NCBI GenBank assembly: GCA_002292025.1
Contig: DBBC01000031.1
Coordinates: forward strand, 1-17,205
Source: Firmicutes bacterium UBA994
Lineage (GTDB): Bacteria; Bacillota; UBA994
DNA length: 17,205 nucleotides
Direction of reading: 5' to 3'
The notes beneath the pieces are model-generated. The model was given only the letters and a program-made list of their open reading frames with translations, was not told the origin of the DNA and made no database searches. The translations under genes were made by a program, and so were the position numbers. Positions within the stretch are counted from its first letter, which is position 1. Each line of letters opens with the position of its first letter. This document shows positions 7,557 through 14,399 of the stretch, in pieces.

Positions 7557-7923
7557 GGTTTAACTTCACCGCCTCCGCCCACGTGTTGCGCAGCTCAGTC
7601 ACCATGTCGCGGCACTCTCTTACGATACTCGCATCCTTGCTGATATTTGCTTCAATCATCCGCCGGAGCAAGTACTCATAAATAGAGTTCAACTGGCGGG
7701 AAATCTCATATTCCATGTCTAAAGTCACGATAAACTCCAGCATAATATCCTGCGCGCGCAATAAGGCTTCGTTGGCACCTTGGTGGTTCATATCCTGCAT
7801 GGCCCGCTCGGCGCGACTTAAAAACTTAATACAGCCATTGTACAACATCAGCGTCAGGTCAATCGGGGATGCGGTCAGGACACTGTGTTCTTGATACGAC
7901 ATGTAGGGGTTAGGCATGGCCAT
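7540..7923 (-). CDS. fliS: Flagellin export chaperone FliS
   Basis: A 127-residue protein matching FliS in length (about 125-135). FliS binds the disordered C terminus of flagellin in the cytoplasm and prevents early polymerisation before export. The signature near the N terminus is clear: NPYMSYQEHSVLTASPIDLT, then LMLYNGCIKFL, corresponding to the family pattern Y-x-x-x-x-V-x-TASPxxLxxMLYDG. ATG at 7921-7923 has AAGGAGG eight bases upstream. It follows fliD after 109 bases, and that gap contains a possible additional sigma-28 promoter. Its client, flagellin, is not encoded in the window. Confidence 0.97.
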   Translation of the reverse strand: MAMPNPYMSYQEHSVLTASPIDLTLMLYNGCIKFLSRAERAMQDMNHQGANEALLRAQDIMLEFIVTLDMEYEISRQLNSIYEYLLRRMIEANISKDASIVRECRDMVTELRNTWAEAVKLNRGHAG

Positions 7924-7960
7924 AGGGGATTCCTCCTTAGTCAGTGGGCTGCTATAGTCG

Positions 7961-7986
7961 ATGACGGCCGATGGTGCACAGTTTTA
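7961..7986 (-). promoter_or_regulatory. Possible sigma-28 promoter upstream of fliS
   Basis: On the minus strand TAAA (7983-7986) is followed after 14 bases by GCCGTCAT (7961-7968), six of eight matches to the SigD -10 consensus GCCGATAT. The spacer is at the short end of the 14-16 range. It lies about 38 bases before the fliS start, in a 109-base gap that is long for this otherwise tightly packed cluster. It could give fliS extra transcription independent of fliD. Confidence 0.42.
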
Positions 7987-8004
7987 GGGATTAGCGTCTT
8001 GGCC

Positions 8005-8026
8005 CTAGCGTTGGCTGCCAACCTAG
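8005..8026 (-). other. Imperfect hairpin just after fliD
   Basis: CTAG-C-GTTGG, a CTG loop and CCAAC-CTAG form a nine-pair stem with one bulged base, seven bases after the fliD stop. No U tract follows on either strand, so it is not a standard terminator. It may stabilise the 3' end of the fliD message or be incidental. Confidence 0.4.
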
Positions 8027-8032
8027 TGTGCG

Positions 8033-9559
8033 CTACTGTTGACGAGGGGCAAACTGCTGTGCCAGCCACGCGCTCTGGCTGTTCATGCGCTCCATCGCGC
8101 GCTCTAGCGAGGTAAACTGGCGCCATAGGCGGTCCTCCACTCGCTCAATTCTGTCATTCTCACGCACTATGCGCTCGTTGATGCGCTGCATTCGCTGTCC
8201 TATGACGCTGTTGTCCACTCCCGCCAAGCTCGCGGCGGTACCTGCCTGTGCGGTAAGCTCACGTACACCGGTATCCAAGGAGGCGCGCAAACGCCCTGCC
8301 ACTCCTACAAAGAGCTCTTGCACCGCGGCGGGGTTTCTCTCCAGTTCGGCCCGTAGCGCATTTTGGTCTAGATGCAGCCTACCCATTTCGCTGTGATGCC
8401 CGGTACGCAGGCCTAAGGCAGACATCTGCCGCAGTGTTGTGCCCGCTAGAGGATCGTTAAAGTCGCGCCGCATGCGGTTGACAATGCGCTCGAGCTGGTC
8501 GTCTCCTCTGAGCAGACCGCTACGGGCCCGCTCCTGCCACAGCTTAACTTCGGTCTCGCTCATTTCCTTCTTCTGCTCGTCCGTAAGCGGCAGATAATCG
8601 CGGTGCCGCTCTGCCGTAAGCTGTGTGTTAAATTGCTGCAGCGTATCGTTATAGAGCTTTACCCACTCTTGGATGTTATTCAGCACCGCGGTATGGTCCG
8701 CTACCACGTTTACTGTTGCTGTTTCCCCGACGGCTAGCGTGTTGCGTAAATGGAATGCAACCCCATTGATGGTAAAGGCGTTGCTCGAACGCTCAGTGGG
8801 GAGCCCATTGAGCGTAAACTGCGCGTTATGCCCGTCTGTCACCGCTAAGCGCAAGGTCGTCGTAAAAAACGCGGCCCCGGCACCCCCAAAGCCCATATCC
8901 GCTCCCGTCGGATTGCTGTTGCCGGTGAAACGGGAAGTCAGGCTGACTCGGCCGGAAAACTCGTCGTAAAAAGCTTGTATTCCCAGTGTCGTAGAGGCGT
9001 TAATGCGGCTTAAAACAGAGTTTAGGCTGTCCGTCGCGGTATTTATGGTAAAGGTCTCCTCCACCCTTACGCCGGCCTGCGTGTGGTTAAACACGGTGAC
9101 CGTATATGTGCCCGGAAGCCCCGCCCCGTCAATCCTGCCTTGAGCAATTAACTGTGCTAATGGCGCGTTGGCGTCTATACTGGTATGCGGAGCAAGCACT
9201 ATACTACCGCTAGATGTCGCCCGCGCCGAGGTTGCTAAGCGGGTTATCGCGGAAAACTCAAAGCTCATGGCCGACGCGCTGCCGGTGGGCGTGGCCGTCA
9301 CAGCGCGTTCGTTGCTGGAAGCGGCGGTGAAACGGTGGTACGTTCCATGCAGGGTCATATCAAAAGTGCGGTTGCGAAGCGTGGTGAGTTGAGTATTTAG
9401 CGTGCGCATGTCTTCGCGTCGCCACTGTAGCTGCGTGCGGTTTTGTGTCAGTCTGTCCACACGCATTCTCTCAACGCGCACCATATCGCGCACTATAGTC
9501 TCCGTATCTAACCCAGTCGCGAGGCCGCCAAAGCGCGTGCCGGTGCGAATGTTATTCAA
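8033..9559 (-). CDS. fliD: Flagellar filament cap protein FliD
   Basis: A 508-residue protein, within the FliD range of about 450-650. FliD forms the pentameric cap at the filament tip that folds incoming flagellin. The N terminus carries the family pattern RFGGLATGLDTETIVRDMV, followed by a coiled-coil region. The C terminus (after about residue 400) has the second conserved helical region ending NDRIERVEDRLWRQFTSLER and MNSQSAWLAQQF. The middle, Thr/Ala/Asn-rich, is the variable surface-exposed part. Translation appears to start at TTG (9559), with AAAGGGGG eight bases upstream; no ATG lies between this and the conserved motif. A sigma-28 promoter with a perfect -10 lies about 30 bases upstream. 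Confidence 0.96.
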   Translation of the reverse strand: MNNIRTGTRFGGLATGLDTETIVRDMVRVERMRVDRLTQNRTQLQWRREDMRTLNTQLTTLRNRTFDMTLHGTYHRFTAASSNERAVTATPTGSASAMSFEFSAITRLATSARATSSGSIVLAPHTSIDANAPLAQLIAQGRIDGAGLPGTYTVTVFNHTQAGVRVEETFTINTATDSLNSVLSRINASTTLGIQAFYDEFSGRVSLTSRFTGNSNPTGADMGFGGAGAAFFTTTLRLAVTDGHNAQFTLNGLPTERSSNAFTINGVAFHLRNTLAVGETATVNVVADHTAVLNNIQEWVKLYNDTLQQFNTQLTAERHRDYLPLTDEQKKEMSETEVKLWQERARSGLLRGDDQLERIVNRMRRDFNDPLAGTTLRQMSALGLRTGHHSEMGRLHLDQNALRAELERNPAAVQELFVGVAGRLRASLDTGVRELTAQAGTAASLAGVDNSVIGQRMQRINERIVRENDRIERVEDRLWRQFTSLERAMERMNSQSAWLAQQFAPRQQ

Positions 9560-9589
9560 TCTTGGGGCCCCCTTTCTTCTCCTCTTTTT

Positions 9590-9617
9590 TTATCGGCAGG
9601 CAAAGGGCTTGGCTTTA
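9590..9617 (-). promoter_or_regulatory. Sigma-28 (SigD/FliA-type) promoter for fliD
   Basis: On the minus strand TAAA (9614-9617) is followed after 16 bases by GCCGATAA (9590-9597), a perfect match to the sigma-28 -10 octamer. Spacing of 14-16 bases is normal for this sigma class. Transcription would start near 9583 and give a leader of roughly 25 bases before the TTG start. This is the expected late-class control for a cap and chaperone unit. Confidence 0.88.
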
Positions 9618-9646
9618 GGGCTGTGGGCGAGGGGCTCTTAAGCGTA

Positions 9647-9674
9647 GACAAAAGACAAAAGACAAAAGACAAAA
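9647..9674. repeat. Period-7 tandem repeat, four perfect GACAAAA units
   Basis: Four uninterrupted copies of the heptamer GACAAAA lie between the csrA stop and the fliD promoter. On the minus strand this reads as four U-rich TTTTGTC units downstream of csrA. No strong hairpin precedes them, so I do not call a terminator. A related heptamer (GACAGAG) occurs three times at 16977-16997. Confidence 0.95.
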
Positions 9675-9685
9675 GGGGCATGGTC

Positions 9686-9712
9686 CACGAAAAACACTAA
9701 GGACACTAAGAA
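9686..9712. repeat. Period-9 degenerate tandem repeat, CACNAARRA, three units
   Basis: Three consecutive nine-base units read CACGAAAAA, CACTAAGGA and CACTAAGAA. The block overlaps the last codons and the TAG stop of csrA (9706-9708). A similar three-unit block is at 16883-16910, with one extra base in the middle unit. Confidence 0.85.
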
Positions 9713-9957
9713 TCAGAGTTATTTTGCTCCCGCCCTAGCCTTGACTGACCCTTTATCTCTACTTTTCCCAGTATAGAAGTCGCAGCTTCTTTGTTCTCCG
9801 CCCAGATAGCGTCGAGCAATTCCTGCCGGTAGACAGAGATGCCACGCGGCGCCAAGATGCCCAGACGCACCGCTTCGCCGCGTATTTCGACCACGGTAAG
9901 CTCGATGTCGCCGCCGATACGAATCTTCTCCCCCACTTTGCGTGACAATACCAGCAT
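9706..9957 (-). CDS. csrA: Translational regulator CsrA
   Basis: An 83-residue RNA-binding protein, slightly longer than the typical 60-75 because of a polar C-terminal tail (RLGREQNNSDS). The core is highly conserved: MLVLSRKVGEKIRIGGDIEL, then LGILAPRGISVYRQE, including Arg44, which is important for binding GGA motifs in CsrA homologues. In Bacillus, CsrA blocks translation of flagellin mRNA and is released when FliW binds it. The ATG overlaps the fliW stop by one base (TGATG), and an AGGAGT site lies inside the end of fliW. The last codons and stop fall in a short repeat (9686-9712), so the tail may have been altered by repeat insertion. Confidence 0.98.
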   Translation of the reverse strand: MLVLSRKVGEKIRIGGDIELTVVEIRGEAVRLGILAPRGISVYRQELLDAIWAENKEAATSILGKVEIKGQSRLGREQNNSDS

Positions 9958-10388
9958 CAGTCATCACTCCTAAACAGAGGATGGCGTAAGGGATAGATGG
10001 TGTCGTGGAGCACGACTTGCTTGCCAAGGGGAGAACCAGACGCGTTGGCGGTCACAACTACCGGCGCCAGTAAGTTCGTGGTGGCGCGCGTGAAGTCGCC
10101 GCTCGGCACAGCTACAATCGTAAACACACGAGCAGCCTCATCCATCTCTGCTGCTTGCCGCGCTAGGCAGGCATCGTAATCGGGAGCGAACCCGGCGATA
10201 TCCAGCAGCAAAAAGGCTGCGTCAGGGTCGTGAGTGAACTGAAGCCACGCCAACAGCGGCGCCTCGGGCGAAAAGGGAAGTAAGACAGCGCTTTGCCATT
10301 CCGGCAGCCCAATAAAACCGGTCGGAAAAGAAATGAGGTCGTCCGCCTTGACCGTGACCTCACCTAGCCGCGAACTGTTGACAATCAC
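9957..10388 (-). CDS. fliW: Flagellar assembly factor FliW (CsrA antagonist)
   Basis: A 143-residue protein of the usual FliW length. FliW binds either flagellin or CsrA; when flagellin is secreted, free FliW sequesters CsrA and flagellin translation resumes. Family-like segments are LISFPTGFIGLPEW near the N terminus and THDPDAAFLLLDI in the middle. The frame is open to a GTG at 10397, but that codon overlaps the GGAGGTG ribosome binding site. The GTG three codons later (10388) is eight bases from GGAGG and gives a family-like start (VIVNSSRLGEVTV), so I use it. It follows flgL after 15 bases and is coupled to csrA. Confidence 0.96.
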   Translation of the reverse strand: MIVNSSRLGEVTVKADDLISFPTGFIGLPEWQSAVLLPFSPEAPLLAWLQFTHDPDAAFLLLDIAGFAPDYDACLARQAAEMDEAARVFTIVAVPSGDFTRATTNLLAPVVVTANASGSPLGKQVVLHDTIYPLRHPLFRSDD

Positions 10389-10403
10389 ACGTCCCACCTC
10401 CGC

Positions 10404-11309
10404 CTACCTGAGATAATCAAGGAGTGTAGGCTGTAATACCTTAGCGGCTGCAGCCAAAGCCGCCTGATAAACGTGTTGGCGCGTGTTAAACTTCATGATA
10501 GCTTCGGCCATATTTACATCTTCAATCTGCGACTTAAGTTCCGTCAAAGTAACCGTTTGCTCCTCGTAGCCTCTCGCTGTCATGGCCAGCCTGTTGTAGC
10601 GTGCGCCGGCAACGGCCCGCTCGTCTAACAAGCGATTGAAAGCTACGTCTACCTGCCCTAGGGCCGTTTGCAGATCGCCGGTACCGAGTAGGCCGTCGCG
10701 CACAGCAAAGAGCGCGTCAAACAGACCGCCGGTGACAAAAAGCGCGTGTCCTTCTGTGTTCACCGTCATGTCAATGCCACGGATTATCTCGTAATTGACA
10801 ACCCCCTGCCCTGCACCCGGTGTAACAGGCGCAACAGAGTCGACCAAACCATCCGGCCGTTCAGCTACAGTATAGACCACTCCGCCCTGATGTGTGCCGC
10901 CGAAAATAGGGCGGGTGCCATCCAGCGAGGTATTGGCCAGAGCTATGACATGGCGCAGCAACTGGTCCACTTCGCGTGCGCTGTGTTCGCGTGCGTCATC
11001 TGGCATGGTACCGTTAGCCCCCCCTAGGGCTAGCTCCCGCGCGCGGTGCATGGCCTCGCCCACGGTGTTAAGCGTCGTGTCGGTTAAACTGAGCCACGCT
11101 AAGCCATCGCGCACATTAGATTGCAGTTGTGCGCTTTCGGCGAGAACCGAGTTGACGCCCAGCAGCTTCGCTATGCCGACAGGGCTGTCGGACGGGCGGC
11201 TTATGGCCCTACCCGAGGCCATTTGGCGTTGCGAGCGTTCTAGTTCGCGTAGGCTCAGCTGCAAATTGCGCGTCACATTATGGCGCAAGGTGGCGTTAGA
11301 TATACGCAT
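10404..11309 (-). CDS. flgL: Hook-filament junction protein FlgL (HAP3)
   Basis: A 301-residue protein, the normal FlgL size. It forms the second junction zone between hook and filament and belongs to the flagellin superfamily. The N-terminal D0/D1 helices are clear (RISNATLRHNVTRNLQLSLR, then MASGRAISRPSDSPVG, the SG-x-x-I-x-x-PSD-P motif). The C-terminal helix reads MAEAIMKFNTRQHVYQAALA and ends LQPTLLDYLR. Because FlgL and flagellin share these ends, I considered flagellin, but the adjacent flgK and the length near 300 favour FlgL. ATG at 11309 is preceded by GGGAGGTAG, which overlaps the flgK stop codon. Confidence 0.95.
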   Translation of the reverse strand: MRISNATLRHNVTRNLQLSLRELERSQRQMASGRAISRPSDSPVGIAKLLGVNSVLAESAQLQSNVRDGLAWLSLTDTTLNTVGEAMHRARELALGGANGTMPDDAREHSAREVDQLLRHVIALANTSLDGTRPIFGGTHQGGVVYTVAERPDGLVDSVAPVTPGAGQGVVNYEIIRGIDMTVNTEGHALFVTGGLFDALFAVRDGLLGTGDLQTALGQVDVAFNRLLDERAVAGARYNRLAMTARGYEEQTVTLTELKSQIEDVNMAEAIMKFNTRQHVYQAALAAAAKVLQPTLLDYLR

Positions 11310-11314
11310 GCCAT

Positions 11315-12715
11315 CTACCTCCCAAGGTTAATTAGCACTTGGAGTGTCTCGTCCAATGTGGTCAGCAGTCTGGCAGCAGCAGCATAACCGTGCTGAAATT
11401 GAATCATGGCTGCCATTTCTTCATCAATTGATACCCCTGCCGACTCTTGACGCCTGTTTTCCAGCTGACTGACTAAGGCGTCCTGATTAGTGAACATGCG
11501 CGAAGCTTGCTGTGTTTCGACGCCGAGGGCAATAACCAGCGCACTGTAAAACCCCTCTAGATTTGTGCCGCTAGGGAGAGAGGTGGCATGACGTTGGCGT
11601 GACACCGCTAGGGCGTTGCTGCCGTCCCCGCGGCCTGCTCCAGGTGCTCCCGCGCGCACTAGCGCGTGGTCGGCCACTATCTCAGGATTTACTTGTATGA
11701 ATCTGGCTTCCCGCCCGAGTGCGCCTGGGGGGATTACGAAAAAGTCGGCTCCCAACGGTGACGGGGGAGTTGTCAGCGATTGCCCGCCTGCATGGGCTGT
11801 GTTCACCAAGTCGCGTAAGTTATTGCTTAGTGTGTTAAGGCGCGCATAGAACTCATCGCGCAACCAACCGCGCGCGGCCGACACACCGGCGAGCCGTCCT
11901 TGGTCAATGCGGGCAGCAGTTGCGTCAGGCCAGATCACCTGCCCGCCGGTATCTATAGAGAGCTCGCTAAATAGAGTGCCCTGCACCAAGTGGCGGCCGC
12001 CGATCACTACATCGATGGCGCCGTTAGTCTGGCTGAGCTGCGTAAAGCCAACTGTGCGTGAAAGCTCATCCAGCAGCATGTCGCGGCGGTCGGCCAAGTC
12101 ATTAGGGTTAAGGCCCGCGGCCATATTAGTAATTACTTGCCGGTTAAGAGCCGCGACTTGACTGGCGATGGAGTTCACATCGTTTAGGGACATGCGCACC
12201 TTAGTGTTGAGGTCGCTAAGAGCGACCTCCGTCTGCGCCGCAACCGCGTTAATGGCATTGGCGAGAGTCACACTTGACTCCACTACGCCCGCCCGCGTCG
12301 CGCCGCTGGCCGGGTTTTTGCTTAGCTCCTGCCAAGCGTCCCAAAAACGCGAGAACACTTGGCTTAGTCCTGATTCCGTCGGCTCCATCAAAAGCTTCTC
12401 GATATGGCCGAGCGCAGCTCTGCGCTCCTCCCAATCCCCGAGTCGACTTAGCTGGGGCCTAATCTGATAATCTAAGAAGCTATCCCGCAAGCGGCGAATC
12501 TCACTGATGGTAACCCCCGTGCCGATTTGCCCTGCTTGCGCCGGCCGATTAATGGCGGCAATGGCAAACGGGGCCGTAGTGCTAAATACCGCCTGCTGCC
12601 TAGTAAACCCCGGGGTTGACGCATTGGCTACGTTATGCGCGGTAACGTCAAGCGCGGCTTTGTGTGCGCTGAGACCTCTGCGCGCGATGTTAAAGGCAAA
12701 AAAAGTCGACGGCAC
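11315..12715 (-). CDS. flgK: Hook-associated protein FlgK (HAP1)
   Basis: A 466-residue protein, somewhat short for FlgK (commonly 500-550) but with both conserved ends. It forms the first hook-filament junction ring. The N terminus contains the axial motif ALDVTAHNVANASTPGFTRQ (residues about 21-40). The C terminus contains SIDEEMAAMIQFQHGYAAAA followed by RLLTTLDETLQVLINL. The shortening lies in the variable central domains. The start is GTG at 12715 with AGGAGGTGG four to six bases upstream. It lies five bases before flgL and 11 bases after the FlgN-like gene, matching a chaperone-substrate arrangement. Confidence 0.97.
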   Translation of the reverse strand: MPSTFFAFNIARRGLSAHKAALDVTAHNVANASTPGFTRQQAVFSTTAPFAIAAINRPAQAGQIGTGVTISEIRRLRDSFLDYQIRPQLSRLGDWEERRAALGHIEKLLMEPTESGLSQVFSRFWDAWQELSKNPASGATRAGVVESSVTLANAINAVAAQTEVALSDLNTKVRMSLNDVNSIASQVAALNRQVITNMAAGLNPNDLADRRDMLLDELSRTVGFTQLSQTNGAIDVVIGGRHLVQGTLFSELSIDTGGQVIWPDATAARIDQGRLAGVSAARGWLRDEFYARLNTLSNNLRDLVNTAHAGGQSLTTPPSPLGADFFVIPPGALGREARFIQVNPEIVADHALVRAGAPGAGRGDGSNALAVSRQRHATSLPSGTNLEGFYSALVIALGVETQQASRMFTNQDALVSQLENRRQESAGVSIDEEMAAMIQFQHGYAAAARLLTTLDETLQVLINLGR

Positions 12716-12726
12716 ACGACCACCTC

Positions 12727-13059
12727 CTATGCTCTAAGATCGAGGTTTTTGCCGGGGCGGACGAGTTTCTCAGCGGAATCAGAATAGGCGTCGTCTCCTA
12801 TCAACGCACTGAGAACTCTGCGCGCAAAGACAAGACTTTGCCGGGCCAACAGCTGATTTGTTTCAACTAAGGCACGGAGTTCGGTTAATTTATCTCTCGC
12901 CCCTGCATCACGCACGCATACGGCTAGCTGCGTTTCGCACTCAACCCACAAAAGCTCCTGCTCGCTCACGAGCTCGGATAATCGCTGTAAATCGTCTGCG
13001 AGCATACACTGCTGCTGTTCTTTAAGGTTGCTCAGGATCCTGTCTAGTACGTCCATCAT
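12727..13059 (-). CDS. flgN: FlgN-like export chaperone for FlgK/FlgL
   Basis: A 110-residue, mainly helical protein between flgM and flgK, where FlgN is encoded in Bacillota. FlgN binds the C-terminal ends of FlgK and FlgL in the cytoplasm and delivers them to the export gate. Visible features are long amphipathic helices rich in Leu, Glu and Gln (ILSNLKEQQQCMLADDLQRL, then LSELVSEQELLW) and a central RALVETNQLLARQSL stretch typical of FlgN-like proteins. At 110 residues it is shorter than the usual 140-160. The ATG overlaps the flgM stop by four bases (ATGA), so translation is probably coupled. A second Met follows at once and could be the real start. Confidence 0.82.
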   Translation of the reverse strand: MMDVLDRILSNLKEQQQCMLADDLQRLSELVSEQELLWVECETQLAVCVRDAGARDKLTELRALVETNQLLARQSLVFARRVLSALIGDDAYSDSAEKLVRPGKNLDLRA

Positions 13060-13340
13060 TTGACCTCGCGGGTAAGAAGCATAATCTCGGCAGCAAGCCG
13101 CGCCGCAAGCTTCTCGGTGTCGATGGCATATCGGCCCTCAGCGAGCTTCGCCCTTAGCTCCGTCACCCTTGCCGCATCAAAAGGCTCTTCCATGCTCATG
13201 GCTTCACGCAGCATCTTGGCGGCGGCAGAGATGACGATGGCGTCATTCCTCGCTTGCTGCGGCGGCGCTACCCCCCGTATAGGCTCTTTGACCGCGTCTA
13301 TCGGTCGACTAAGGGACGTACGATTCACATCAATTTTCAT
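13056..13340 (-). CDS. flgM: Anti-sigma-28 factor FlgM
   Basis: A 94-residue protein close to the usual FlgM length (about 88-100). FlgM holds sigma-28 inactive in the cytoplasm until the hook is complete and the protein is exported. The N-terminal half is polar and probably unstructured. The C-terminal half has the sigma-binding pattern: VTELRAKLAEGRYAIDTEKL, then AARLAAEIM. ATG at 13340 is preceded by AAGGGGATG about eight bases upstream. Only 12 bases separate it from cheB, so its expression probably depends on the upstream cheW promoter, which looks sigma-28 dependent; this would make a negative feedback loop. Confidence 0.95.
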   Translation of the reverse strand: MKIDVNRTSLSRPIDAVKEPIRGVAPPQQARNDAIVISAAAKMLREAMSMEEPFDAARVTELRAKLAEGRYAIDTEKLAARLAAEIMLLTREVK

Positions 13341-13352
13341 GCTTGCATCCCC

Positions 13353-14399
13353 TTATCTGGTTACTGGTGAGGCGAGAAACGCCACAATTTCGCCCAAATT
13401 GAAGGTTCGTTCCGTCAGGCCTGCTTCCACAACTGCGCGCGGCATGCCGTAGACTACGCAGGTTTCCTCCGACTCAGCCATAATCTCCCCGCCCGCCCGA
13501 TGTAGTTCTTTCGCTCCCTCTAACCCGTCGTGGCCCATACCCGTAAGTACAATTGCCAATACGCGGGGCGCAAAAGGCAGCGCACTAGAAAACAGCACGT
13601 CAATGCTGGGACGAAAGGGTGAAGCGCTGTGCTCCGGTGGCAAAATAGCCAGTACGGCACGACCATCCTCGCGCCTCACTACTGTGTGGCTGCCCGCGGG
13701 CGCGACGTACACGCAACCCCCCCGCAAAGGTTGCAGTTGTGTAGCCTCCACAACTTGGACCCTGCTCTGTTGATCAAGCCTTTGCGCCATAGGGCCGGTA
13801 AATCCTATAGGTATATGCTGAGCTACGACGAGGGGCGCGGGGAAATCCGCGGGGAGCGCGGGTACAATTTGCTGCAGTGCGGCAGGCCCACCCGTAGAGC
13901 ACCCCAGAACCACTAAATCATATCCCCACGGGCGGCTGGGGCGACTAAGCCTAACTTGGTGGCGCAGCTCGCTTGGTGCGCACGGTCTTAACAAGCGGCT
14001 GCCGACGGCAGCGCGGAGCTTCTGTGGGAGCACCGCTGAGAGCTCTCGCATCCCTAGGGTACCCTTGGGCTTGGCGACCACATCGATGGCTCCATACTCT
14101 AAAGCCTGCAGCGTTTCGTAGGCTCCTGCCACGGTAAAGCTACTCACCATTACAACGGGCGTAGGTCGTTCCGCCATAATCGCTTTGAGCGCCTCTAGAC
14201 CACTCATTTTAGGCATCTCTACGTCCATGGTGATAGCATCCGGGTTAAGTTCACGCGCTTTACGCACAGCCTCGCTGCCGTCCGCCGCGGTGCCGACAAC
14301 TTCAAAATCAGCGGTAGCATTAATGATGCCAATAAGCAGCTGGCGGATCAATGCGGAGTCGTCGACTACCAGTACACGCCGTTTAGGCAGAACAATCAT
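13353..14399 (-). CDS. cheB: Chemotaxis response regulator and protein-glutamate methylesterase CheB
   Basis: A 348-residue two-domain protein of standard length. It removes methyl groups from, and deamidates, chemoreceptors when phosphorylated by CheA. The receiver domain (about 1-125) has the acidic pair Asp13-Asp14, the phosphorylation site Asp59 (TMDVEMP) and Lys110-type lysines after DVVAKP. The C-terminal catalytic domain (about 155-348) contains the full triad by alignment to the family: Ser168 in GCSTGG, His195 in AQHIP and Asp291 in LTGMGHDG. The ATG overlaps the cheA stop by four bases. CheR, the matching methyltransferase, is not in the window. Confidence 0.98.
   Translation of the reverse strand: MIVLPKRRVLVVDDSALIRQLLIGIINATADFEVVGTAADGSEAVRKARELNPDAITMDVEMPKMSGLEALKAIMAERPTPVVMVSSFTVAGAYETLQALEYGAIDVVAKPKGTLGMRELSAVLPQKLRAAVGSRLLRPCAPSELRHQVRLSRPSRPWGYDLVVLGCSTGGPAALQQIVPALPADFPAPLVVAQHIPIGFTGPMAQRLDQQSRVQVVEATQLQPLRGGCVYVAPAGSHTVVRREDGRAVLAILPPEHSASPFRPSIDVLFSSALPFAPRVLAIVLTGMGHDGLEGAKELHRAGGEIMAESEETCVVYGMPRAVVEAGLTERTFNLGEIVAFLASPVTR

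Noticed and set aside
7885..8115. Plus-strand 76-codon frame across the fliD-fliS gap
   Set aside because: It overlaps both genes antisense, lacks a ribosome binding site and has no recognisable protein features.
9647..9674. Four heptamers as a CRISPR array or origin iterons
   Set aside because: The units are only seven bases, directly adjacent with no spacers, and no cas, rep or dnaA genes are nearby.
9647..9700. U-rich TTTTGTC repeats after csrA as a terminator
   Set aside because: No stable hairpin precedes the U-rich units on the minus strand; only a three-pair TGG-T-CCA element is present.
10404..11309. The flgL gene as the missing flagellin
   Set aside because: It shares flagellin-like ends, but its position next to flgK, the RISNATLRHN start and the FlgL-type C terminus favour FlgL.
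13125..13132. Perfect GCCGATAT (sigma-28 -10) on the minus strand inside flgM
   Set aside because: No TAAA box lies 14-16 bases upstream; the bases encode part of the conserved FlgM segment GRYAID.
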